Shown here one piece after another: positions 56,415 to 64,000 of a DNA stretch of 64,000 nucleotides. Numbering within the stretch: the stretch's first letter is position 1; every line of letters begins with the position of its first letter. Origin of the DNA: Rosistilla oblonga. GTDB lineage: Bacteria; Planctomycetota; Planctomycetia; Pirellulales; Pirellulaceae. The notes beneath the pieces are model-generated. The model was given only the letters and a program-made list of their open reading frames with translations, was not told where the DNA came from and made no database searches. A program made the translations under genes and the position numbers. The stretch is taken from assembly GCF_007751715.1 (NCBI RefSeq), contig NZ_CP036292.1, forward strand, positions 4,471,339-4,535,338. The letters run 5' to 3'.

Positions 56415-57044
56415 CTACTTCATCGACTGAGATTCTTCCCAGAGCTGATTCAATCGCGAGACCGCTGCGTTCAGACGGCTTTTGACCGTCCCGACAGGGA
56501 TCCCCAGCACATCGGCTGCTTCGCGATATTTCAGCCCTTGGTAATAAACCAACTGAACGACTTTTTGCATCGAATCGCTCAACTGGGCGACAATCCCTTG
56601 AACGCTGTCTTGGTTTTCTCGCCCCGACGCAACCAACCACGGATCGGGATCGTTGCCGACCAATTTCTCGGTCCACTTCGATTCGTCGTCGTCGACATTG
56701 CGGGTTCGGTCCAGACTGACCATTCGATGTCTACGGTTCTTACGTTGCAAGTCGATAGCTTGGTTCGTTGCAATTGCATAAAACCAGGGACGAAATTTTC
56801 GCCCCTCTTCAAACGTCTCGGCTCGCAGGTGAACTTGCAAGAAGGTCAACTGGAACGCATCTTCGGCTTGTTCGGCATCGCCGAGGTACCGCCGCAGGTA
56901 GCTGTAGATCTCGCGTTGATAACGTTTCATCAACGTTTCGAACAGAATTCGCTGGCCGCTGCTGCGATAGGTCAGCAGCAATTCTTCGTCGGATACGTCC
57001 TCGTAGCCGAGCGCTGCATCGTTGGACTGAAGTGTCGCCGTCAT
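56415..57044 (-). CDS. ECF-type RNA polymerase sigma factor
   Basis: The 209-residue protein has region 2 (LFETLMKRYQREIYSYLRRY, GDAEQAEDAFQLTFLQVHL, FRPWFYAIATNQAIDLQRK) and region 4 (YYQGLKYREAADVLGIPVGT, VKSRLNAAVSRL), joined by an acidic linker of about 50 residues (RNVDDDESKWTEKLVGNDPD). It fits the planctomycete RpoE-like ECF group. The anti-sigma-like gene follows it, so the two form a membrane-linked regulatory pair. The regulon is unknown. The stretch upstream (57045-57447) should hold its promoter. Confidence 0.93.
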   Translation of the reverse strand: MTATLQSNDAALGYEDVSDEELLLTYRSSGQRILFETLMKRYQREIYSYLRRYLGDAEQAEDAFQLTFLQVHLRAETFEEGRKFRPWFYAIATNQAIDLQRKNRRHRMVSLDRTRNVDDDESKWTEKLVGNDPDPWLVASGRENQDSVQGIVAQLSDSMQKVVQLVYYQGLKYREAADVLGIPVGTVKSRLNAAVSRLNQLWEESQSMK

Positions 57045-57447
57045 AAGATGTCACTTGGCCTCTCGCCGAACAAAAGGGAAGGGGTTCGGCACGATCAGTT
57101 GGGATAAATGCTAACAATCAGAAAAGGCATTCTACAAAGTTGCCGTCAGCCGATCCGAGACCGACCAACGAACCAATAAAACGCAGAAAAGATGGTTTCA
57201 GCTTAATCCACTGTCGCGAGCTTCGTCAATCACTTTGGTGGTATCCCCCCACTTGCCGGGATGGGCAATGCTGGCATTGAAGCAGCGTTTTCCCAGCAAA
57301 TACTCGACCGAACCCGGCTTGCCACGCCGCCGCTGCAGCGCCGGGTCTTCATCGTAAATACAGACTTTTTCTTCGCGATTTCGACTTTTTTGAGCGATTG
57401 ATGCGAACAAACATCGATCCGCGATCCGCCTGACTCCCGGCACAGAA
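57045..57447. other. Region upstream of the ECF sigma gene
   Basis: About 400 bases with no convincing gene. A minus-strand frame at 57198-57443 with a GTG start could encode 81 residues, but it shows no ribosome site, family or clear codon bias, so it is not called. The promoter of the sigma gene should lie here. Confidence 0.45.
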
Positions 57448-57996
57448 TCATCGCCCCGTCGGCGTTGGACTCAGCGAGATCGCTCCGGCGCTGGCACCGT
57501 CGCCCGTGGGCGGCGGCGAATCGAGAGCGTTGGAATCGTCAGTCCGCCGGAAAATGATCGTCTTGGGACGCTGATCGCCTCCGCCACTGTAGAACGCCGT
57601 CGGGCGAGCCCCCTGTGTGTCGCCGATGATCAACAACAGATCCCCCTGCAATCGATAGATGGCAAGGTTGGACATCACCGGTTTCTGCCCGCCACCACGC
57701 CCCGCTTTGCGCAGCGGCGTCCAATCCATCTGTTTGGGATCGGATTGCTCGTTGACCGCAAAATGGCCGATCCAGATCGGTGTTCTACGATCGCCGCGGA
57801 TGTGCGTGTACCGCAGATCGCTCCCTTCAAATTCGATCCGCCCCTGCAGCCCCGGCTCCAGATCGGCGATCCAGCTCCCCTGCAATCGCTTCGTGTCGGG
57901 CGCGTGCTTCTTCCCTCGCGGCTCCTTCGCCGCGGCGATGCCACCGACTAACAGCAGTGCCGCCATCGCCAATGGTGCGTGGTGCATTCGAATCAT
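57448..57996 (-). CDS. Secreted TIGR03067-like planctomycete protein
   Basis: The 182-residue protein begins with a signal peptide (MIRMHHAPLAMAALLLVGGIAA). The body has the pattern KRLQGSWIADLEPGLQGRIEF, then DPKQMDWTPLRKAG, LAIYRLQGDLLLIIGDT, and ARPTAFYSGGGDQRPKTIIFRR, which fits the planctomycete TIGR03067 lipocalin-like domain (LQGxW start, IYxLxGDxL, RP). The Ser/Pro tail is disordered. Exported, function unknown. Confidence 0.75.
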   Translation of the reverse strand: MIRMHHAPLAMAALLLVGGIAAAKEPRGKKHAPDTKRLQGSWIADLEPGLQGRIEFEGSDLRYTHIRGDRRTPIWIGHFAVNEQSDPKQMDWTPLRKAGRGGGQKPVMSNLAIYRLQGDLLLIIGDTQGARPTAFYSGGGDQRPKTIIFRRTDDSNALDSPPPTGDGASAGAISLSPTPTGR

Positions 57997-58417
57997 CTGA
58001 CCTCCCCCAAGCCGCCGAGAAATTCATTTCGCCCCCAAAAGATGGGAATCCTCTGAGCGTAGCGGCTGCGAAGTACCGGAGCAAACTTTTTTACGGGGCG
58101 CAGGAAACAACAAATCCCCGCTAGGGGGATTTTTCCGAGCTGTTACGAACCGAAATCGCCGGCAACAGCTGACGGTTGTAGCGGATCTGTCGACTCCACC
58201 GCTGAGGTAGCTGGGGTTAGGTTGCGCGATGTTGCATTTTTTCCACAACAGGAGCTGGTGTAAGCATTTGTAAGCTAAGTTTCCCTGAGAAGATTCGGTT
58301 CGACACCGCGCAACGGGGCATGTGTGTTCAAAGCAATCGGATCTTTGCCGGTGAGCGACGGACTGAGAACTCCGTCACCACTTGGAATCACTAGCAATAT
58401 TTGCTGAGAAAGCTGAA
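57997..58417. other. Intergenic region before the Tad gene group
   Basis: About 420 bases between divergent genes. It is expected to hold the promoter of the cpaF-tadB-tadC group and that of the secreted protein. No flp pilin gene or RNA was found in it. Confidence 0.5.
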
Positions 58418-59743
58418 ATGTCACGAACGATGAATCCAACCGCTGGCCGCACCGAACTGAGTCGTCAAGAACAGTTTGAACAGATCAAGGGCCGCATCCA
58501 CAGTAAGCTGGTCGACAAGCTGGACCTTTCAAAGGTCGGAGATCTCAAGGGCGATACGCTCAAACGCGAGATCCGGATGGTCGTCGAACACCTCTGCGAC
58601 GCCGAGGAGACGCTGCTGAATCGGCAGGAACGCGAGCGAATCGTCGACGAGGTATTGGACGAGACCTTTGGCCTGGGCCCGCTGGAGATCATCCTCAAAG
58701 ACAAGAAGGTCAGCGATATTCTGATCAACGGTCCCAAGAACATCTATGTCGAAAAGGAAGGCCAGCTGCAAAAGAGCGAGGTCGAATTCCGCGACAACAA
58801 ACACCTACTGCAGATCATCGACCGGATCGTTTCGAAAGTCGGCCGCCGGGTCGACGAAACCTGCCCGATGGTCGACGCTCGCCTGGAAGACGGCAGCCGT
58901 GTGAATGCGATCATTCCGCCGCTGGCCCTCGATGGCGCGGCGGTTTCGATTCGTCGCTTCGGCAGCAACCCGCTGAAGCTGGAAGATCTGCTGAACTACA
59001 AAGCGTTCACGCCCGAGATGGTGATGCTGCTGGAAGGCTGCATCAAAGCTCGCATGAACATGATCATCTCCGGCGGTACCGGTTCGGGTAAAACGACTCT
59101 CCTGAACACGCTCAGCAGTTTCATCCCACACGACGAGCGGATCGTCACGATCGAGGATGCGGCGGAGCTTCAGTTGCAGCAGGATCACGTCGTCCGTCTG
59201 GAAACGCGACCACCAAACATCGAAGGCAACGGCGCGGTGACGGCGACCGACCTTGTCAAGAATGCTCTGCGTATGCGTCCCGAGCGAATCATCATCGGCG
59301 AATGCCGTGGTGGTGAAACGTTGGACATGTTGCAAGCGATGAACACCGGTCACGATGGATCGTTGACGACGATTCACAGTAACAATCCACGCGACGCGAT
59401 CGCGCGTCTGGAGACGTTGGTGATGATGGCCGGTTTCGAGATGCCGGTCAAAGCGATTCGTTCGCAGATCGCCGGCGCGGTCGACGTGATGATCCAAGCC
59501 AGTCGTCTGCAAGGCGGCAAGCGACGCGTCACCTACATCACCGAGATCGTCGGGATGGAGCAGGACACGATCGTAATGCAAGACATCTATCGATATGACC
59601 AACAGGGCATTGGTGCCGACGGCAAGGCGAAAGGTCGCTTTATCTGCACTGGTGTGCGTCCCACGTTCATGGACAAGTTGGAGGGCAAGGGAATCCGTTT
59701 GCCAGCCAGTGCGTTCCGCGAACGCGTGATGATGGAAGCGTAG
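58418..59743 (+). CDS. cpaF: CpaF/TadA-family type IV secretion/pilus ATPase
   Basis: The 441-residue ATPase of Tad/Flp-type pilus assembly has an N-terminal helical part ([20 protein letters not shown]), then [20 protein letters not shown]. Walker A is [14 protein letters not shown], the Asp box [12 protein letters not shown], Walker [21 protein letters not shown], and the His box [18 protein letters not shown]. The ATG at 58418 (MSRTMNP) is given; a TTG at 58382 is possible. TadB follows after 20 bases. It would power Flp-like pilus or secretion with the two TadB/C membrane proteins. Confidence 0.94.
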   Translation: MSRTMNPTAGRTELSRQEQFEQIKGRIHSKLVDKLDLSKVGDLKGDTLKREIRMVVEHLCDAEETLLNRQERERIVDEVLDETFGLGPLEIILKDKKVSDILINGPKNIYVEKEGQLQKSEVEFRDNKHLLQIIDRIVSKVGRRVDETCPMVDARLEDGSRVNAIIPPLALDGAAVSIRRFGSNPLKLEDLLNYKAFTPEMVMLLEGCIKARMNMIISGGTGSGKTTLLNTLSSFIPHDERIVTIEDAAELQLQQDHVVRLETRPPNIEGNGAVTATDLVKNALRMRPERIIIGECRGGETLDMLQAMNTGHDGSLTTIHSNNPRDAIARLETLVMMAGFEMPVKAIRSQIAGAVDVMIQASRLQGGKRRVTYITEIVGMEQDTIVMQDIYRYDQQGIGADGKAKGRFICTGVRPTFMDKLEGKGIRLPASAFRERVMMEA

Positions 59744-59763
59744 CGCCGTTGAGGTAACCAAGC

Positions 59764-60732
59764 ATGATAACATTGATAATCGTAATCGCTGTAGGCGTTG
59801 GCATCGCAGCGCTGATCGCTGGGGCCTGGTTGATGGTCGACTCCGAAGCCGGAGGCCCATCGACGGCAGAAAATCGACTCGACACTTTGGCTCGGCTGAA
59901 GAAAGACGTCGACGATCCATCGCAGTCGACGGCGCTCTACGCAGGCGGTTTTGACGAGAGCAAAGACCGGCTCGACGCGCTGCTCAAATCGCTCCCCGGC
60001 ATGGGGCTGTACCTCGAGCAAGCCGACCTGAGTCTCAATGCAGGCAAGTTTTTTGCATTGGTCGGGGGGCTGTTTGCGGCGGGCATCGGTCTCTGTTTTG
60101 TCACGCCCATCCCGGTCCTCCTAGGCCCGATCCTGGGCGGCATGCTGGCATCGATTCCGTTTTTGTACGTGATGTTCATGCGGAACCGTCGTTTGGCAAA
60201 GTTTGGCAACCAGATGCCCGAAGCCTTGGAACTGCTCTCCCGCAGTCTTCGCGCCGGCCACTCGCTGGCCGCCGGATTTGGCTTGATCGCCAGCGAGATG
60301 CGCGATCCGATTCGCAAGGAGTTCGCTCGCTGCTTCGAGGAACAAAACCTCGGTATCGCGTTGGAGGAAGCGCTCGACGACATGACCGGCCGGGTTCCCA
60401 ACATGGACCTGAAGTTCTTCGCGATGGCGATCATCCTGCAACGCGAAACCGGTGGTGACCTCGCCGAAATCCTCGACAAGATCAGCCACCTGGTCCGCGA
60501 ACGCTTGCAGATCCAAGGCCAAGTTGCGGCGTTGACGGGCGAGGGTCGGATGAGCGGAATCGTGTTGCTGGCGATGCCACCGACGCTGTTCCTAACGATG
60601 CTGTATCTGAACTACGACTACGCGATGATGCTGTTCACCGATCCGATGGGCCGCAAGATGATGGCCGGTGCGTTGGTGATGCAGTTGTTGGGTGCGGTCG
60701 TGATCCGCAAGATCATTACGATTCGGGTTTAA
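59764..60732 (+). CDS. tadB: TadB-like type II/IV secretion membrane protein
   Basis: The 322-residue inner-membrane protein has an N-terminal segment (LIIVIAVGVGIAALIAGAWL), a second pair around residues 100-135 and the T2SSF core. LELLSRSLRAGHSLAAGFGL, FARCFEEQNLGIALEEALDD and FAMAIILQRETGGDLAEILD are the family pattern. The C-terminal segments are MSGIVLLAMPPTLFLTMLYL and MAGALVMQLLGAVVI. It is the platform protein together with TadC and follows CpaF. Confidence 0.93.
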   Translation: MITLIIVIAVGVGIAALIAGAWLMVDSEAGGPSTAENRLDTLARLKKDVDDPSQSTALYAGGFDESKDRLDALLKSLPGMGLYLEQADLSLNAGKFFALVGGLFAAGIGLCFVTPIPVLLGPILGGMLASIPFLYVMFMRNRRLAKFGNQMPEALELLSRSLRAGHSLAAGFGLIASEMRDPIRKEFARCFEEQNLGIALEEALDDMTGRVPNMDLKFFAMAIILQRETGGDLAEILDKISHLVRERLQIQGQVAALTGEGRMSGIVLLAMPPTLFLTMLYLNYDYAMMLFTDPMGRKMMAGALVMQLLGAVVIRKIITIRV

Positions 60733-60838
60733 CATTCCGTCGCCATCGCAGGCTTTCACCGCTGCGTTGGCAAGCGTCGCTGTCCTCTTCCCAGGCCATG
60801 CGACTCGGCAAATTAGATTTTGGTACAAGGATTTTTTG

Positions 60839-61801
60839 ATGTTCGCTGCCGACATTCAAACCACCGGTTTTATCGTATTGGGAGCCATCTTCGTTGGCGT
60901 CTCCGCCATCGCGTGGTTGATCCTGGGCCGCGTTAGCGGTAGCGACGAGAAGAATCGCGCCGAGGTGCGGTTGGACGAAATGCGTCAAGCGCGCCGCTCC
61001 GGCGAAGGAGCTCGTGGCGACACCGACGTCAAAAAGGAAGCGCTTGCATCGGTCCTCAACCGCGCCGCTCCATTGGCGAATTCGCTGCAGCCCAAAGACG
61101 AGGTCAGCCAAGGCAAGCTGAAACTGCGTCTGATGCAGGCCGGATTCCGAAACCAAGGCGCCACCACGATGTTCTTGACTCTCAAGGTCATCTCCGCCCT
61201 GGTCGGATTGTTCATCGGCGGCGGTGTCGCGGTGATCTTCCAAGGATTCACCCAAGACGCGTTGCTGAAATTGGTGATCAGCGGCGGGATCATGTTCTTC
61301 CTCCCCGAATTGGCGCTGTCGTGGATCATCAGCTGCCGCAAACAAAACATCTTCCTCGGACTGCCCGATGCTTTGGACTTGATGGTCGTCTGCGTCGAAG
61401 CCGGCTTGGGATTGGATCAAGCGATGCGGAAGGTCTCCACCGAGATGGGCAAGACCTACAAAGTGATCGCCGAAGAATTTGGTGTCGCCAACGCTCAACT
61501 GCAACTGGGTCGACCGCGGAACGAAGTCCTCAAGGCGCTCGGCAATCGCAGCGACGTCGACGATCTTAAAGCCTTGGCGTCGATTCTGATCCAAGCCGAC
61601 AAGTTCGGCAGCAGCATCGCCCAGGCACTGCGTGTGCAATCCGATTCGATGCGTGTCAAACGCCGTCAGATCGCCGAAGAGAAAGCTGCCAAGAGTGCGG
61701 TGAAATTGATCTTCCCGCTGGTGATCTTCATCTTCCCAGGCATCTTCGTCGTCCTGGTTGGACCCGCTGCGATCGCGATGATCTCTCAGGATTCGTTCTA
61801 A
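60839..61801 (+). CDS. tadC: TadC-like type II/IV secretion membrane protein
   Basis: The 320-residue protein starts MFAADIQTTGFIVLGAIFVG. An earlier in-frame start at 60767 is unlikely. It has the T2SSF core LPDALDLMVVCVEAGLGLDQAMRKVS, VLKALGNRSDVDDLKALASI and IAEEKAAKSAVKLIFPLVIF, which matches the TadC group (KxxxRxxxAEExAxKxxVKL). It should pair with TadB as pilus or secretion platform. The stop is followed by a repeat region and the convergent desaturase gene. Confidence 0.93.
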   Translation: MFAADIQTTGFIVLGAIFVGVSAIAWLILGRVSGSDEKNRAEVRLDEMRQARRSGEGARGDTDVKKEALASVLNRAAPLANSLQPKDEVSQGKLKLRLMQAGFRNQGATTMFLTLKVISALVGLFIGGGVAVIFQGFTQDALLKLVISGGIMFFLPELALSWIISCRKQNIFLGLPDALDLMVVCVEAGLGLDQAMRKVSTEMGKTYKVIAEEFGVANAQLQLGRPRNEVLKALGNRSDVDDLKALASILIQADKFGSSIAQALRVQSDSMRVKRRQIAEEKAAKSAVKLIFPLVIFIFPGIFVVLVGPAAIAMISQDSF

Positions 61802-61848
61802 CAGAGATCGGCAACCGGATTGGCATCGGGGACTGCCCGATGTCAGAT

Positions 61849-61992
61849 GCCGTTAAAACAGGTGCTACAGGTCAAAGTCTTGGGCAGCACCAAGATATCG
61901 TGGATAGCCCAAGGTTAGACGCCATTAAAGCCCGAACCGCGGGTCAAAGTCTTGGGCAGCACCAAGAGATCGTGGATAGCCCAAGGTTAGAC
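61849..61992. repeat. Two tandem 72-bp units derived from the desaturase 3' end
   Basis: Units run 61849-61920 and 61921-61992, with a third boundary at 61993. Each carries a version of GCCGTTAAAGCC, which is the reverse complement of the final coding bases of the desaturase gene. The inner part contains CTTGGGC and GCCCAAG flanking a 21-base spacer, so each unit can form a hairpin, perhaps a terminator for the convergent genes. A 77-residue frame across the repeat is not considered a gene. Confidence 0.8.
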
Positions 61993-62994
61993 GCCGTTAA
62001 AGCCGACGAACTTCTCTTGGTCGGGGCACCACAGTTTCAGCCGCAGGCAGGCGGCGATGTCGCCGGGACGTAGCGTCGTGACGCCGGGAGTTTGCAATTC
62101 AGGCAGAGCGGCCATCGCTTCGGGCAAGCGGTAAAACGGGATCCGCGCGTTCAAATGGTGAACGTGATGGTAACCGATGTTCCCGGTGAACCAGTTCATC
62201 AACGGGTTCATCGGAATGAAGCTGGACGATTGGAGTGCCGCATCGACGTGGCTCCACTCGCTGCTGGGGTGCATCTTCGCCGACGGGTAATTGTGTTGTG
62301 CGTAAAACAGGTACGCCCCTAAGCCAGACGCGACAAACAGCGGCACGATCAGCCCCAACATCATGATGTCGACACCGAACATCAACAGCCCGATCGCCAA
62401 GGCGATGTGCAACAAAATCGAAACGCCCCCATCGAAGTGCTCACGCGGGTTGGAGATGAACGCCTGCAAACACATCCGCCAGATGAAGACGGTGAAGTAT
62501 CCCAGCACGATGGTCAGCGGATGGCGCGAAGCGGCGTAAGAAAACTTCTCCGAAGCCATCGCGTTGGCGTAGGCGTGAGTCGTCATGATCGGATACGAAC
62601 CGACGTTGGCACCAAAGGTCTGCGAGTTCTTGCGATGATGAACGTCGTGAGAATGCTTCCAAACGCTTGTCGGCGCCAGCACCAACATGCCGTAGGTCGC
62701 CATGATCCAACGCGCCAAAACCGACTTGGCAAGGATCGCACTGTGCTGAAAATCGTGGTAGATGATAAACAAACGGACGGTGACCAAACCGACGGCAATG
62801 CTTGCCGGGATCCGCAGCCACAGCGAGAGATCGCTGACCGAGACGCCGATCAACGCAAAACAAACAGCAAGTGTCGACCACAGATGCCACCAACTGAGCA
62901 GACGGTGCTCACTGGCAAATTCCTTGCTAGCGATAAGCAGCTGCTTGGGAGACCGCGGCTCCCCACGTTGGTCGGTCGGTTTGTCAAAGGTCAT
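61987..62994 (-). CDS. Membrane fatty acid desaturase
   Basis: The 335-residue integral membrane protein has the three His clusters of the fatty acid desaturase superfamily: HDFQH, HSHDVHH and HHVHH (in GNIGYHHVHHLN). Membrane segments surround them (LAVCFALIGVSVSDLSLWLR, LLHIALAIGLLMFGVDIMML). It would use di-iron to introduce a double bond in an acyl chain. The specific position and chain are not known. The last codons overlap the 72-bp repeat. It lies about 300 bases downstream of the RlmK gene on the same strand. Confidence 0.92.
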   Translation of the reverse strand: MTFDKPTDQRGEPRSPKQLLIASKEFASEHRLLSWWHLWSTLAVCFALIGVSVSDLSLWLRIPASIAVGLVTVRLFIIYHDFQHSAILAKSVLARWIMATYGMLVLAPTSVWKHSHDVHHRKNSQTFGANVGSYPIMTTHAYANAMASEKFSYAASRHPLTIVLGYFTVFIWRMCLQAFISNPREHFDGGVSILLHIALAIGLLMFGVDIMMLGLIVPLFVASGLGAYLFYAQHNYPSAKMHPSSEWSHVDAALQSSSFIPMNPLMNWFTGNIGYHHVHHLNARIPFYRLPEAMAALPELQTPGVTTLRPGDIAACLRLKLWCPDQEKFVGFNGV

Positions 62995-63296
62995 TCAGCT
63001 GCTTGCCGTCGTTTCAGAAAAGTAGATACACCGAATCGAACGGAGCAATGAAGGGGCCTGCTGTAAGTCCCATTCGCCATGCGGCTCGCAGGTATTCGTT
63101 TCTGCATCCCGCAGATGCCGGAATATACCCCTTTCCCACCATGAGTCACAGGGCATTTAACCGAGAAGCGGTTTTCCAAGACGGCGTTTGCAAGTTTTCA
63201 GCGTAGCAGAAGACGTCATAATTTTTGATCCCCAGGCATCGCCCTCGATACTTCTGACGAGCTCCGGTACTGGTCGATCTGACGTCGGAGACTGCG
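62995..63296. other. Intergenic region upstream of the desaturase gene
   Basis: About 300 bases between two minus-strand genes. It should hold the desaturase promoter. No gene, RNA or repeat was recognised. Confidence 0.45.
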
Positions 63297-64000
63297 TTAC
63301 GCCTGCTTTACGATCCGCCAACAGCGATGGATTCGCCGGTTTCGGTATTCTGGGGGGACTGTTTGCGCCGAGATTTCGCGGATCTCAGTCGCATCGATCG
63401 CTTCGGGATCGAACTTCAGTCGCCGGAAGTTGCTGCTGAAATAGATTACGCCGCCGGGATTCATCAGCGGCAGGACTGCGTTTAAAAGATCGACATACCC
63501 GTGCTGGACCTCCCAAACGTCGTCGGTTCGCTTGCTGTTGGAGAAGGTCGGTGGATCGACAACCGCCAGGTCGTAGGTCGGTTTGCGAGCGTGATTCGCC
63601 AGGAATTCGATCGCGCTGTCGCGGTGATACTTATGCTCCAGACCATTAAAACCGTTGAGCGCCATGTTCCGCCGGGCCCAATCCAAATAAGTGTTCGACC
63701 AATCGACGGTCGTCGTTCGCGACGCTCCCCCGGCGGCGGCGTAGACCGAAAACGAACCGGTGTAGGCAAACAGATTCAGCATCGATTTCCCCTCCGCCTC
63801 GGCACGGACCATCCCCCGCGTCAGCCGGTGGTCCAAAAACAGACCGGTATCGACGTAATCCGACAGGTTGACGACAAACCGCAGCCCCGCTTCGACGACT
63901 TCGGTCTCGTATTGTTCGCTGGCAACGTGTTCGTGCTGGCTCGATCCCGACTGCCGCGACCGCCGCTTCAAGAATGTCTGCCCCTTGGGAATCTCCAACG
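63297..64000 (-). CDS. 23S rRNA methyltransferase RlmK domain, 3' part of an RlmL/RlmK gene (runs off the window)
   Basis: The visible part is open to the window edge and covers about 234 residues. It matches the C-terminal RlmK domain of the bifunctional RlmKL 23S rRNA methyltransferase: NLSDYVDTGLFLDHR, MLNLFAYTGSFSVYAAAGGA (AdoMet motif), TTTVDWSNTYLDWARRN, LAVVDPPTFSNSKR (catalytic DPP motif), FSSNFRRLKFD and RRIHRCW. RlmK methylates guanine 2069 (N7) of 23S rRNA. Whether the RlmL half is fused upstream cannot be seen. Confidence 0.88.
   Translation of the reverse strand, partial: LEIPKGQTFLKRRSRQSGSSQHEHVASEQYETEVVEAGLRFVVNLSDYVDTGLFLDHRLTRGMVRAEAEGKSMLNLFAYTGSFSVYAAAGGASRTTTVDWSNTYLDWARRNMALNGFNGLEHKYHRDSAIEFLANHARKPTYDLAVVDPPTFSNSKRTDDVWEVQHGYVDLLNAVLPLMNPGGVIYFSSNFRRLKFDPEAIDATEIREISAQTVPPEYRNRRIHRCWRIVKQA

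Noticed and set aside
57198-57443. Possible 81-residue minus-strand gene with a GTG start
   Set aside because: No ribosome site, no family, and it lies in the region expected to hold the sigma-factor promoter.
61840-62073. 77-residue frame with internal repeats after tadC
   Set aside because: It is created by the 72-bp tandem repeat and overlaps the end of the desaturase gene on the other strand.

Overview
The window looks like a chromosomal segment of a planctomycete, most likely a Pirellulaceae member (Rhodopirellula/Rosistilla type). This is inferred from the gene families: paired DUF1592/DUF1552 secreted proteins, a DUF1501 protein, a YTV-repeat cysteine-rich protein, a TIGR03067-like protein, a giant Calx-beta-like/GEVED/dockerin protein with an ERLEARCLLAAD-type N-terminus, DUF1559-like sequence, and GC-rich repeats between genes. 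No rRNA, tRNA, CRISPR array, phage or transposase gene was recognised. Nearly all the DNA reads as ordinary chromosomal genes on both strands.

Layout. 1-1862 (minus): a MotA/TolQ/ExbB-type channel protein with an N-terminal zinc ribbon, followed by a partial ExbD-like partner. 2315-4360: a secreted alpha/beta-hydrolase, then a 194-bp tandem intergenic repeat. 4813-7858 (minus): a four-ACT aspartate kinase and an archaeal-type phosphoglycerate mutase. 8107-11118: an envelope-lipid set, LpxD, LpxI and a PAP2 phosphatase. 11146-14162: a GGQ release-factor-like protein, a dispersed repeat cluster, two tiny unknown genes and a secreted metallophosphoesterase. 14352-16469: a putative hexuronate module (mannonate-type SDR plus KDG-kinase-like PfkB protein) ending in a clear terminator. 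16556-22940: BioD, a zinc alcohol dehydrogenase, an MMPL transporter with a TPR-like insert, and a glutamine synthetase lacking the adenylylation tyrosine. 22967-31274: the giant repeat/dockerin protein, divergent from a DUF1592-DUF1552 pair.

31486-44100: a divergent Tex-like protein with large disordered Ala/Glu regions and an RGG tail, coupled to a small unknown gene; a two-PDZ protein; a GNAT protein; a duplicated parvulin; a class V aminotransferase; a small membrane protein; and the YTV-repeat protein. 44552-51881: Rex, a family-4 glycosyltransferase, a DUF2752 protein, an AstC-like/AstA pair and a DUF1501 protein. 52153-55207: a tightly overlapping GntR(YtrA)-ABC ATPase-permease operon. 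55341-57044 (minus): an ECF sigma factor with an anti-sigma protein that carries a DUF1559-like periplasmic part. 58418-61801: CpaF-TadB-TadC, without the rest of a Tad locus. The end holds a fatty acid desaturase, whose last codons are duplicated in a 72-bp tandem repeat, and a partial RlmK methyltransferase.

The most interesting items are the Tex-like protein with disordered arms, the two-phase YTV repeat protein, the anti-sigma/DUF1559 fusion, the TPR-like insert in the MMPL transporter, and the Tyr-to-Phe change in GlnA. None has been checked by a database search. Functional calls rest on motifs and family knowledge.
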